Part shown: in pieces, positions 54,916 through 63,279 of the stretch
How positions within the stretch are numbered: the stretch's first letter is position 1
Layout: each line of letters begins with the position of its first letter
NCBI RefSeq assembly: GCF_000505545.1
Contig: NZ_AYTB01000012.1
Location: forward strand, 96,741-160,740
Direction of reading: 5' to 3'
DNA length: 64,000 nucleotides
DNA from: Kurthia huakuii LAM0618
GTDB taxonomy: Bacteria; Bacillota; Bacilli; Bacillales_A; Planococcaceae
Program-made: the position numbers and the translations under genes
Notes under the pieces: generated by a model
The model's database searches: none
What the model was told of the DNA's origin: nothing
Seen by the model: the letters and a program-made list of their open reading frames with translations, nothing else

Positions 54916-56908
54916 AGCCAATCGCATAATCACGATCAAAGTGACGATCCGTTGCAAGAGCTTCTATAAAGGATTCAACACCGCTGACAACTCCTGGTGC
55001 TTCACTATAGGCAGCAAGCACAAAGTCTTCATGCGTATACCCAATAGCTTTATAATGATTGTAAACTTCATCGATAAATGTTTCGACCTTGCGCTGAGTC
55101 TGCGCGTCTTCAAATGTTGCCGCAACAACGAGACCATCATACAAAACAGGTGATGCCGTCTCAAATGTATGGTCGCTTGTGACGTCGTTAAGTTGTCCCT
55201 GGTGGTCACTTACTACTTCAACGACGATTCCAGCTGCTTCAAGCGCTTTAATCGCTGGCGTGACATCATACTGTTCATTGGCAATTACAGCCACTTTTTT
55301 CGTTTCGACAAAACGTACAGGATTCGTATACATACTTACAGCAGGCGATTGCTTCGTATTTGTCTCTTCTGGAATCGTATCGATCGTTGTCGTGACGCCG
55401 ACTTTTTTTGCTAACGTTGCCGCAAGTTCGTGGCTAACATGTGCAAACATTTCCACTACTTGTTTCCGAACATCCATACTTTGCACTTTTCCTACTTCAA
55501 AACAAAAGGCTTTGACAATATGCTCTTTTTCTACTGGCGTCATACTATTCCAAAATAGACGTGCTTGTGAGAAGTGATCTTTAAATCCTTCACTACGCGC
55601 ACGAATTTTGCGCCCATCTACTTTTTCTTGGTAATGTTCATAGCCGCCCTGCTCGCGCGGTACAGGGTTTGGCGTATTATTCTGAAGGCTATTTTGGTGA
55701 TAGCTTACTTGCCCACGATTAATCGTTTGACGATTATAGCCATCGCGTTGATTATTATGGAATGGACAAACCGGTTTATTAATCGGTAACTCGTGGAAAT
55801 TAGGACCACCTAAACGAATGAGTTGGGTATCGGTGTATGAAAATAAACGCCCTTGTAACAGCGGGTCATTTGAAAAATCAATACCAGGTACGACGTGTCC
55901 AACGTGGAAGGCCACTTGTTCTGTTTCCGCAAAGAAGTTATCGACATTACGATTTAACGTCATCATGCCTAATTTACGAAGTGGCACTTGTTCTTCCGGC
56001 CAAATCTTTGTTGGATCTAAAATGTCGAAGTCAAACGAAAATTCTTGTTCTTCCGGGATAACTTGAACGGCTAATTCGTATTGTGGATAATTGCCTAATT
56101 CAATAGCATCATATAAATCACGTCGATGGAAGTCAGGATCTTTACCAGCGACTTTTTGCGCCTCATCCCACACAAGCGAATGAACGCCAAGCACTGGTTT
56201 CCAGTGGAGTTTTACAAAATGCGCCACCCCTTCTTTATTAACAAAACGGTAGGTGTTCACACCAAAACCTTCCATCATCCGGTAACTCCGCGGAATCGAA
56301 CGGTCTGACATGTGCCACATAACCATATGTGCAGACTCTTGATTGTTTGCGACAAAATCCCAAAATGTATCATGAGCACTTTGCGCTTGTGGAATTTCAT
56401 TATGTGGTTCCGGTTTTACGGCATGGACAAAATCCGGGAATTTAATTGCGTCTTGAATAAAGAAAACAGGAATATTATTGCCGACTAAATCATAATTGCC
56501 TTCATCGGTATAAAACTTCGTCGCAAATCCGCGCGCATCTCGTACACTATCTGCTGAACCGCGTGATCCTGCTACAGTTGAAAAACGTACAAACACCGGC
56601 GTTTGTTTTCCTTTTTCACTTAAAAAATCTGCCATTGTAATGTCGCTTGCATCTTCATAACACTCAAAATAACCATGTGCAGCTGTTCCTCGTGCATGAA
56701 CGACACGCTCTGGAATGCGTTCATGGTCAAAATGCGTCATTTTTTCACGAAAATGAAAATCTTCCATAATTGTTGGACCGCGGTCTCCCACTTTTAATGA
56801 AAATTCATCTTCGCTCATTTTTAAACCTTGATTTGTCGTTAGCGCTTTATCACGATCTTCCACCGTATGCTGCTCTAATTGTTCTTTTTTCTTATTATGT
56901 TGCTCCAT
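54914..56908 (-). CDS. katE: Large-subunit (clade 2) catalase
   Basis: A 664-residue monofunctional heme catalase with the extra C-terminal flavodoxin-like domain (about 510-664). Distal His lies in RVVHARGTAAHGYFE, and the NIPVFFIQDAIKFPDFVHAVKPEP, FWDF and Tyr ligand motif LFSYTDTQLIRLGGPNF are present. It breaks down hydrogen peroxide. The ATG at 56908 is nine bases after AAAGGAGG (the earlier ATG is only three away). Length matches Bacillus KatE, often under general stress control; no clear SigB or PerR site was identified. Confidence 0.95.
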   Translation of the reverse strand: MEQHNKKKEQLEQHTVEDRDKALTTNQGLKMSEDEFSLKVGDRGPTIMEDFHFREKMTHFDHERIPERVVHARGTAAHGYFECYEDASDITMADFLSEKGKQTPVFVRFSTVAGSRGSADSVRDARGFATKFYTDEGNYDLVGNNIPVFFIQDAIKFPDFVHAVKPEPHNEIPQAQSAHDTFWDFVANNQESAHMVMWHMSDRSIPRSYRMMEGFGVNTYRFVNKEGVAHFVKLHWKPVLGVHSLVWDEAQKVAGKDPDFHRRDLYDAIELGNYPQYELAVQVIPEEQEFSFDFDILDPTKIWPEEQVPLRKLGMMTLNRNVDNFFAETEQVAFHVGHVVPGIDFSNDPLLQGRLFSYTDTQLIRLGGPNFHELPINKPVCPFHNNQRDGYNRQTINRGQVSYHQNSLQNNTPNPVPREQGGYEHYQEKVDGRKIRARSEGFKDHFSQARLFWNSMTPVEKEHIVKAFCFEVGKVQSMDVRKQVVEMFAHVSHELAATLAKKVGVTTTIDTIPEETNTKQSPAVSMYTNPVRFVETKKVAVIANEQYDVTPAIKALEAAGIVVEVVSDHQGQLNDVTSDHTFETASPVLYDGLVVAATFEDAQTQRKVETFIDEVYNHYKAIGYTHEDFVLAAYSEAPGVVSGVESFIEALATDRHFDRDYAIG

Positions 56909-56914
56909 GTTCAT

Positions 56915-57262
56915 TGTCCTCCTTTAATTTCATAGGTGCTAAAATGAATCGGATGCGATTAGTAAGAAACAGACACCCTTATATAAAGAGGTTGCCCCAA
57001 AAAATGAACTTCTAACAAAAAAGTGCATTATGTTGCTTCCTTAAAGTCTATCAACAAAGCAACTAAATGGACGCTAAGCTATGTTGGTCGCTTAAAAAAT
57101 AAGGACATTTTTAAAAACGTTCGCGCTCATTCGGCCATTCAGTAAGAGATCTGTCTCGTAGTCATACATACCTAAAAGAGTAATAAGTCCCTTTCCCTAG
57201 CATGGTTTTAGCTATTTCCGGGAATAGTAAACTATAGCTTAAAACGAAAGGTGTGATTCACA
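56915..57262. other. Intergenic region with a possible IS end
   Basis: No gene. The stretch gaggttgccccaaaaaatga (56989-57008) resembles an insertion-sequence terminal repeat, but no second end was found. A near-palindrome ctatttccgggaatag is at about 57213-57228. The katE promoter must lie here. Confidence 0.3.
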
Positions 57263-57727
57263 ATGAAGAAATGGACAAAACCAATAATTGCGATGATGAT
57301 GGCACTTCCGCTCATGACCGCTCCGCTTGCTGCACATGCCGAACAGCAAGTAATTGTCTATGCACCAAATAAAACAGCGACAAAATTAGTCGTTGAGCAT
57401 AAAGCACCTTACAGCTATCATGAAGATGGCTTATTAACAAAATTTTTGATGCATGAACTTGGCTATACACGCTATTTAAAAAGTTATGCTGTCTCACATT
57501 CTGAAAAAAGCGTAACGCTCAACTTCAAATCTACGCTAGCAAATAGTCAAGTCGTACAAGGTTCTACTGGTGGTCAATTCTTCACTGATCGCATCGCTGT
57601 AACATTCTTTAAAAATATGCCGCGTCTACAAACGATTGATTTCCGTTTAAATGGCAAAAAAACATCGCTTGACCACGTCAATTTTATGAGTGTAAAGCGC
57701 AGTGATTATAAAAAATATGTCAAATAA
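57263..57727 (+). CDS. Secreted GerMN-like domain protein
   Basis: A 154-residue exported protein: signal peptide 1-26 (ending AHA), then a single domain with HELGYTRYLKSYAVSHSEKSVTLNF, DRIAVTFFKNMPRLQTIDFRLNGKKT and a Lys/Tyr-rich tail. The strand-helix pattern resembles the GerMN (sporulation-type) domain, but the usual Pro-x-Gly motif is not seen and I cannot confirm it. AAAGGTG precedes the ATG. Its function is unknown. Confidence 0.65.
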   Translation: MKKWTKPIIAMMMALPLMTAPLAAHAEQQVIVYAPNKTATKLVVEHKAPYSYHEDGLLTKFLMHELGYTRYLKSYAVSHSEKSVTLNFKSTLANSQVVQGSTGGQFFTDRIAVTFFKNMPRLQTIDFRLNGKKTSLDHVNFMSVKRSDYKKYVK

Positions 57728-57734
57728 TAAATGG

Positions 57735-57764
57735 CCGAGGCACCGCAATGTCTCGGTTTTTTTT
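57735..57764 (+). terminator. Intrinsic terminator
   Basis: ccgag / ctcgg stem with a 12-base loop followed by eight T. Confidence 0.65.
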
Positions 57765-57830
57765 GCGTTCGATGAAACATTTTTTGGTGTATTCCGTATA
57801 GTATAATACATTCTAAAAAAGATGGTGATG

Positions 57831-59708
57831 ATGTTGGATTTAACACAACTCAATATTTTACTCTATAAACAACCGGGCGCGCACGATTTCTCGCTGCCGT
57901 TCACACAAGTTGGTGACGTACCGATTATTAAAAGCGCGAATGCTGCAACAATCATGCTGTATGTCATGACAGCTAACGGTCCAACCGCAGAAGAGCTGTT
58001 TACAATTCAGCAAGCGGCAAAAAAAATGCCGGTCATTCTCGCACTCCGCCATATTAATGGTCCGATTGATTTAGATATGGTCTTGCCAGCAAATGTGACA
58101 CTCACAAGTGCCGACGATGCCATCCTACTTGAAGATGCATTATTTGATGGCTATTTACGTGTTGTGCGAGCCTTTTTCCGCGCAAAAATGATGATGTATG
58201 CTAAAAAAGCACTTTTACCATACAAAGAAAAAGTCGAAAAAATATGGCGTACTAAAAATGCCGAACAACAAGCTGAGCAATATACGCTCACGTTTTTAAC
58301 GCAAGATTTACGCCCTATTTTGCATCGTGTAGCAGAACAATTACTCATGCCGTTATCGCCAAAAATCGCTTTTTTTGAAGAGCAAGACGAGCAAAATTTA
58401 TCGTTTGAAACATTTACACAAAATATCGCTAATTTTTTCAAACAACTACGTGGCACCGAAGAACTGACCGAAGAAAAATCTGGACGCCTTAAAAACTTCT
58501 TTGACAAAACATCGCATAAAGCGCGCTCCATTGTGAATAAATCATCGTTTCATGTAGCGGATGCTTTTGAACAATATGTCCTCGAACAACTACGCACAAA
58601 CCGTGATGTCGCAGATTTAATCGAAGAATATATTGCACAAGTGAAAGAAGCGATGCTACCGGTGCGCGCACGACACGCTGTCAATGTTGCCATTTTAGGA
58701 CAGACAGGCGTCGGTAAATCTTCGCTTATTAATTACTTATTTAACGAGCCAAAACGGGCAACCGGTGCCGGTAAACCAGTAACCGAACAAGGTTTTTTTG
58801 AAGAAAAGCTCGTGTTAAATGGTATTCCTGTCTCACTCATTGATTCATGGGGTATCGAGCAAGGAAAAGACCAATTATGGCTCGCTGATTTTAAACATTT
58901 CCTTGAAACACGTGGTTATAAGTCAGCGGTGTCAGAATGGGTGCATATCGCTGTTTACTGCATTTCAGCTGCGTCTACACGCGTCCAAGATTTTGATTTA
59001 CAAGTGATTGATATGCTGCGCGCGCAAAAAATTCATGTCATTGTTGCCTTAACCAAAGCGGCGCTCGTCTCACCACAAGTCGTTACTGAGTTGACCGCTA
59101 CGATTCACGATGCCACACAAAAAAATGTGACGGTCATTTCTGTTAATAGTGTCGCGCAAAAGCTTATGACAGGGCAAATGATTGAACAACAAGGCCTTCA
59201 CGAGATTACCGCGCATATTCGCGTCAATTATTTAGAAATGCTAAATGAACGCTTACCGGAACGTATTTTTTATTTAGCTGAGCGTAAAGTAGCTGGGGAA
59301 TACCGCCGGCGTATTGAAGAAAGCCCGTCAAGTAAAGAAGCAGTTGCACTGGCAAAACAGCTATCAGAGCGCTTTATTACACAAGATTTAAATGTTCTAA
59401 TCGAACGTGAAGTACATGCGGCGATGACGACCTATGCGAGTACACTTGATGTAACACATCCAACGCGTCGCGCTCACCGTCATAAACAATCAACGAATGA
59501 CTGGCGCATTGAAGCACTAGACATCGCATTTGGTAAACTAGAAGAAGCATTTCGTGCGACGATTTTAATGCAATCACCACCACAAGTTGGCCGCAAATTC
59601 CAAAAGGAAATGCTACGCTATTTAGAGGACAATCGCCAGCGTATTGACGCGGAAACACGCCAAACGATTGCGCGCGCAAGTGCCGTTATTGATAAGGAGG
59701 AACGATAA
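57831..59708 (+). CDS. Large GTPase with unknown N-terminal domain and degenerate G4
   Basis: A 625-residue protein. From the open-frame start (add 3 for this ATG) residues 1-280 are a novel helical domain; G1 is GQTGVGKS (293-300), a switch region is GAGKPVTEQ, G3 is DSWG (341-344) and the G4 site reads TKAA, lacking the Asp that reads guanine. The C-terminal ~200 residues are helical. The second GTPase gene starts at the next base. The start is unsure: several ATG codons lie near a weak GGTG site, and a TATAAT box is at 57802-57807. Confidence 0.75.
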   Translation: MLDLTQLNILLYKQPGAHDFSLPFTQVGDVPIIKSANAATIMLYVMTANGPTAEELFTIQQAAKKMPVILALRHINGPIDLDMVLPANVTLTSADDAILLEDALFDGYLRVVRAFFRAKMMMYAKKALLPYKEKVEKIWRTKNAEQQAEQYTLTFLTQDLRPILHRVAEQLLMPLSPKIAFFEEQDEQNLSFETFTQNIANFFKQLRGTEELTEEKSGRLKNFFDKTSHKARSIVNKSSFHVADAFEQYVLEQLRTNRDVADLIEEYIAQVKEAMLPVRARHAVNVAILGQTGVGKSSLINYLFNEPKRATGAGKPVTEQGFFEEKLVLNGIPVSLIDSWGIEQGKDQLWLADFKHFLETRGYKSAVSEWVHIAVYCISAASTRVQDFDLQVIDMLRAQKIHVIVALTKAALVSPQVVTELTATIHDATQKNVTVISVNSVAQKLMTGQMIEQQGLHEITAHIRVNYLEMLNERLPERIFYLAERKVAGEYRRRIEESPSSKEAVALAKQLSERFITQDLNVLIEREVHAAMTTYASTLDVTHPTRRAHRHKQSTNDWRIEALDIAFGKLEEAFRATILMQSPPQVGRKFQKEMLRYLEDNRQRIDAETRQTIARASAVIDKEER

Positions 59709-60821
59709 ATGAAAAAAGAAAATTTACAAATGAACGAGCAAATTGAACAGGCGCTCGAGCTATTTTTAAAAGAGGATGGCAATGCGAATATTCTCGTTGT
59801 TGGCGCTACTGGCGTCGGCAAATCAGCACTCGTCAACAAAGTTTTCGCTATCGATTTTACGAAAGTGGGCAATGGTAAACCGGTCACGCAAGAAACAACG
59901 AAATATACGGTACCTAATATGCCACTGACATTGTTCGATACGAAAGGTTATGAACTTGCGAGCGAAGAACATACGCGATTTTTAAATGAAATGCAACTCT
60001 ATATGGAAGATCATACGACAAAACCCGAGGACCAAATTCATATGGTGTGGTATTGTATTGCTGCGCCAAATAGTCGTATAACGGATATGGATATCGCAAT
60101 GATTGAGCGTTTCCGTAAAACCGGTAAACCGCTAGCTGTCGTACTAACGAAGGCGGATATGGCGGCAGAAGACGATTTACGAGCAATGATGGCGATTTTA
60201 CAACAAGCAACGATTCCACATTTTTATGTTTCAACCGTCTTTGATGCGGGCGGCAACTTTGAATTAAGTCAGTTAATTTCATGGACGTATGAACAGATCG
60301 AACCTTCTGTCAAATATGCGTTTTTACGTGCACAGCGCTCAAATATCGATCTCGTGAAAAAAGAAGTGAACAAAGCGATTCGTCAACATGCGGCCGCATC
60401 ATTTGCGGTAGGCTTTACACCGATTCCCTTTGCTGATGGACCGATTTTATTAGCCAATCAGAGCGCAATGATTGGCCGAATTATGAAGCAATACGGTCTT
60501 GATAGCGACTTTGAAAATATTTCGGTCATTATTAGTGCGCTTGGTGCAGGTACAATTGTTAGTAATCTTGGTCGTTATTTAGTCGCACAATTAACGAAAT
60601 TTATTCCTGGCGCCGGCTCGGTTATTAACGGTTCCGTTGCTACGGCAATTACAGTATCACTTGGCTTTACAGTGTCCGAAATTTGCTATCGCATCGCGAA
60701 GAAAAATATTCGTGGCGAAGATGTTACGGAATTTGTTACGGACTTATTGAGCAGTGATGAAGTGAAAAAAATGTTTGATGATTTCTTAAAAAAAGAAATG
60801 GACGATCAAAAGAAAAAATAA
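59709..60821 (+). CDS. GTPase with C-terminal DUF697 domain
   Basis: A 370-residue GTPase: G1 GATGVGKS (32-39), switch GNGKPVTQ, G3 DTKG (77-80), G4 TKAD (147-150). The C-terminal half (about 210-335) is hydrophobic and glycine-rich (SFAVGFTPIPFADGPILLANQSAMIGRIM), matching DUF697 of YcjF-type proteins that associate with membranes. The TAA of the upstream GTPase abuts this ATG, and GGAGG sits eight bases away. The two proteins share a G-K-P-V-T switch and likely act as a pair. Cellular role is unknown. Confidence 0.83.
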   Translation: MKKENLQMNEQIEQALELFLKEDGNANILVVGATGVGKSALVNKVFAIDFTKVGNGKPVTQETTKYTVPNMPLTLFDTKGYELASEEHTRFLNEMQLYMEDHTTKPEDQIHMVWYCIAAPNSRITDMDIAMIERFRKTGKPLAVVLTKADMAAEDDLRAMMAILQQATIPHFYVSTVFDAGGNFELSQLISWTYEQIEPSVKYAFLRAQRSNIDLVKKEVNKAIRQHAAASFAVGFTPIPFADGPILLANQSAMIGRIMKQYGLDSDFENISVIISALGAGTIVSNLGRYLVAQLTKFIPGAGSVINGSVATAITVSLGFTVSEICYRIAKKNIRGEDVTEFVTDLLSSDEVKKMFDDFLKKEMDDQKKK

Positions 60822-60835
60822 CATGCTTTGCAAAC

Positions 60836-60875
60836 ACAAAAAAGGCACGCCCATTAGATGGGGTGCCTTTTTTTA
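60836..60875. terminator. Bidirectional intrinsic terminator
   Basis: aaaaaaggcacgccca / tggggtgcctttttt hairpin between the GTPase pair and the converging csp gene. Confidence 0.9.
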
Positions 60876-60885
60876 TCGTCAACGA

Positions 60886-61086
60886 TTAAAGTTTTACGAT
60901 GTTAGCAGCTTGAGGACCGCGTTGGCCGTCTTCTACGTCGAATTCTACTTTTTGGCCTTCTTCAAGTGATTTGAAACCTTCACCTTGAATTGCTGAGAAG
61001 TGAGCGAATACGTCAGAACCGCCTTCAACTTCGATGAAGCCGAAACCTTTGTCTGCGTTAAACCATTTTACTGTACCTTGTGTCAT
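60886..61086 (-). CDS. csp: Cold-shock protein
   Basis: A 66-residue single-domain RNA chaperone. RNP1 is KGFGFIEV and RNP2 is VFAHFSAI; the rest matches CspB-type proteins of Bacillales. It binds single-stranded RNA and DNA and prevents secondary structure. GGAGG lies nine bases before the ATG. A promoter lies close upstream, giving a short leader; a longer cold-shock leader is not evident. Confidence 0.96.
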   Translation of the reverse strand: MTQGTVKWFNADKGFGFIEVEGGSDVFAHFSAIQGEGFKSLEEGQKVEFDVEDGQRGPQAANIVKL

Positions 61087-61103
61087 TTAAATGACCTCCA
61101 ATA

Positions 61104-61132
61104 ATTATATTAATAAGATTATAATTCCTCAA
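61104..61132 (-). promoter_or_regulatory. Possible csp promoter
   Basis: TTGAGG (61127-61132) and TATAAT (61104-61109) on the minus strand with a 17-base spacer. Transcription would begin very near the ribosome site, so the alternative TATAAT at 61118-61123 may be used instead. Confidence 0.4.
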
Positions 61133-61138
61133 AAAGAA

Positions 61139-61203
61139 AAAATTCACGTATTACAAAAAATATTAAATAAAACACTAATACATTTTGTAATACGTGAATT
61201 TAT
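61139..61203 (-). terminator. Long-stem terminator after the CarD-like gene
   Basis: aattcacgtattacaaaa and ttttgtaatacgtgaatt form an 18-bp perfect stem with a 28-base loop. A T run follows on the minus strand. It also lies just upstream of the csp promoter. Confidence 0.75.
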
Positions 61204-61276
61204 TATTCTTATTACATATAGTATACAACAAAAAATAACATTTGGCTACCTTTAAAAGCACCTATTACAAATAATT

Positions 61277-61738
61277 TTAACTAAAAATATTTATTTCCGT
61301 TTCTGTAATCCCTTTAATTAGATTAAGTTCGCTAAGTAAAAACTTGTGTGTGTTGTTTAACATCGCTTTTTCGCTCGTATTAAGTGCTTTGTCTTCCTTC
61401 AAGCGCATTAAATCACGTACAACTTCTGCACACTCTTGTATTTTTCCTGTTTTTACTTTATCAGTATTCACTGTATACCGCTGTTTCCATGGTAATGAGC
61501 TATCTGATTCTCCATGTTGAAAAATGTCTATAATATGTTGTAACTCCGTTATATCCGTAACAGAACGTATATTTGAACTCAAGAATTTAGTCTCTGGGAC
61601 AGTCAGTTGCATATTGCTTGCTGTTAAATGGATCACGTAGCATGCTTGCGGCTGCCCTTTGATTTCCTTTTGTTCTATCGCTTTAATGATACCTGCTCCG
61701 TACATTGGATAAATAATATTTTCGCCAATTTGAAACAA
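61277..61738 (-). CDS. CarD-family transcriptional regulator
   Basis: A 153-residue protein of the CarD/CdnL group: N-terminal RNA-polymerase-binding Tudor-like domain (FQIGENIIYPMYGAGIIKAIEQKEIKG, about 1-55) and a helical C-terminal domain. CarD-type proteins stabilise RNA-polymerase promoter complexes. The start is TTG at 61738, eight bases after GGAGG; an ATG at 61753 overlaps the ribosome site. It is a single gene with a strong terminator. Confidence 0.88.
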   Translation of the reverse strand: MFQIGENIIYPMYGAGIIKAIEQKEIKGQPQACYVIHLTASNMQLTVPETKFLSSNIRSVTDITELQHIIDIFQHGESDSSLPWKQRYTVNTDKVKTGKIQECAEVVRDLMRLKEDKALNTSEKAMLNNTHKFLLSELNLIKGITETEINIFS

Positions 61739-61874
61739 ATAATTCGCCTCCATTTATAATCACCTATTTAATTTTAACACTTTTCCGCATTTTTATCAAA
61801 TTTTCCATGATATCACACCTTTATTTTTATTGTCAACCCATTTCTCCACTTATATTAATAATCCATATTTCAGC

Positions 61875-61914
61875 AAAAATAACGTCATTTGATCGTATAA
61901 ATGACGTTATTTTT
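61875..61914. repeat. Perfect 16-bp inverted repeat
   Basis: aaaaataacgtcattt and aaatgacgttattttt around an eight-base loop. It could be a stand-alone bidirectional terminator; no gene ends next to it on the plus strand. Confidence 0.7.
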
Positions 61915-61924
61915 GATTCATGCA

Positions 61925-62047
61925 GCTCGTCCCTTGACGTCAAACAAGGCCATGTTACGCTGTTTCACTCGGACGCCAAGTGTTTTTATCAAGCTTGGCC
62001 CAGCGTCCGAAAAACATGGCCTGAAAACTTTGGAGTCAAGGGTGAGC
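61925..62047. repeat. Nested long palindromic element
   Basis: Four pairs of arms nest around one centre: gctc..cccttgac / gtcaaggg..gagc, gtcaaa / tttgga, aaggccatgtt / aacatggcct and tcggacgccaag / cttggcccagcgtccga. This gives a roughly 120-base hairpin with bulges. The 101-codon reading frame across it (61807-62112) is an artefact. It resembles a MITE or structured RNA; no second copy lies in the window. Confidence 0.6.
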
Positions 62048-62112
62048 GAAACTTTAAAACTGTTTATGTTACAATAATTAAAGAAAGTAAATCGTACTTA
62101 TTTAACGTCTAA

Positions 62113-62313
62113 ATTGTCTATACATTTCGCATAAAGGGTTATTATCGGCACTTACGGAATTTGCGAAATTTTGTTTACCAAACGTCGGTTTGGGAAGGTT
62201 ATACTTCAATTAACGGAGCAGGTTAGCTCTATAAGGATTTGTTATATTTTTACAAAATGTTACAATTGGATTAAATAAAAATTGGCTGTATTAAACAAAG
62301 TGAGGTGTTTAAT
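62113..62313. other. AT-rich non-coding region
   Basis: No gene or clear hairpin. It contains tttgggaagg-type tracts similar to those at 62656 and 63198, perhaps degenerate repeats. Confidence 0.3.
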
Positions 62314-62562
62314 TTGGAAAACAGTTATCAATTGCCAATGCTTAAACTTTTGTCTATTCTTTGCCCTATTTTTATTAGTGTTTATCCGCCATCTGATTAC
62401 CTTTTAGCAAGCCATATAATCGCTATCCTTGGATTCGTCTTTAGTATAATTAGCGTGAAAAGGAATCCTGATTTATTTGGAAAAATAATTTTGATTATCA
62501 ACCTAATTATTCTAACAATTTTTGTTGTAACAGATTTATTAATTCTATTTCGTACTTTTTGA
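62314..62562 (+). CDS. Small membrane protein
   Basis: An 82-residue protein with three hydrophobic segments (MLKLLSILCPIFISVY, YLLASHIIAILGFVFSII, IILIINLIILTIFVVTDLLILF). The start is TTG at 62314, after GAGGTG; the in-frame GTG at 62305 overlaps that site. Function is unknown. It lies in an AT-rich, gene-poor stretch. Confidence 0.55.
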   Translation: MENSYQLPMLKLLSILCPIFISVYPPSDYLLASHIIAILGFVFSIISVKRNPDLFGKIILIINLIILTIFVVTDLLILFRTF

Positions 62563-62722
62563 CACCATAAAATTCATTGCTCTTTGTGAATCAATCTACT
62601 TAAACAAACGAGGTGCTTTAGTTCAACAAACATTTCAAAATGTGACCAAACACCGCTTTGGGAATCTTCTTTGCTTATCCATTACGAAATGTATTAGAGT
62701 ATGATTCAAAGGGGGAATACAT

Positions 62723-63175
62723 ATGAATTGGGTTGAAATAAATGAACAATCAGATATTGAGCATTTACTAGAGCATTTTGGTTATTTTCACGATGGCTGT
62801 TTAAGAGAAATGTATATGTGGACAGGAACTTATGTGAATGAAGATTTATCTATGGCAGTACCGGGAGAATTAGATACAAATGTAAAGATATTATTTCAGC
62901 GTCAATTTGCCAATCCATCTGCAATTGAAATCCTTTTTGAAAACGTAACAGGGGTTCAGATTATTCCGAGTCCAGAAAATTATGATTCAATCATACGTGA
63001 TGCAATCATTTTGAAAGTTGAAGATAATTTTTATTGGGCTGATGATTATAATTGGCATCCTAAAGAAAATTCGGACGCTTGTAGCAATTGGATTTCAGCT
63101 AAAAGAATGAAATGGCGAGAAGTTAATGATTGGATGGGTAAGCAAAATCGCTATGCAATTGGCGAATCTTATTAA
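62723..63175 (+). CDS. Hypothetical protein, possible immunity-type
   Basis: A 150-residue soluble acidic protein with several aromatic residues. Its FGYFHDGCLREMYMWTGTYV and FYWADDYNWHPKENSDACSNWISAKRMKW segments match a widely spread but uncharacterised family that I associate with toxin-immunity islands. No toxin gene is nearby. GGGGG precedes the ATG. It ends at a terminator. Confidence 0.6.
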   Translation: MNWVEINEQSDIEHLLEHFGYFHDGCLREMYMWTGTYVNEDLSMAVPGELDTNVKILFQRQFANPSAIEILFENVTGVQIIPSPENYDSIIRDAIILKVEDNFYWADDYNWHPKENSDACSNWISAKRMKWREVNDWMGKQNRYAIGESY

Positions 63176-63215
63176 TTTCTCATACAAAATAACTTTCCCA
63201 AATGACACTTTGGGA

Positions 63216-63260
63216 ATGAAAAAGCGAACGCACTTGTTGTATATGCGTTCGCTTTTTATT
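63216..63260. terminator. Bidirectional intrinsic terminator
   Basis: aaaaagcgaacgca / tgcgttcgcttttt hairpin between convergent genes. Confidence 0.9.
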
Positions 63261-63279
63261 TCGTTTAAACAAACCATAA

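Noticed and set aside
56989..57008. Insertion-sequence end-like gaggttgccccaaaaaatga
   Set aside because: Only one end and no transposase remnant; too short to call a mobile element.
61807..62112. 101-codon open frame
   Set aside because: It spans two palindromic elements and encodes no plausible protein pattern.
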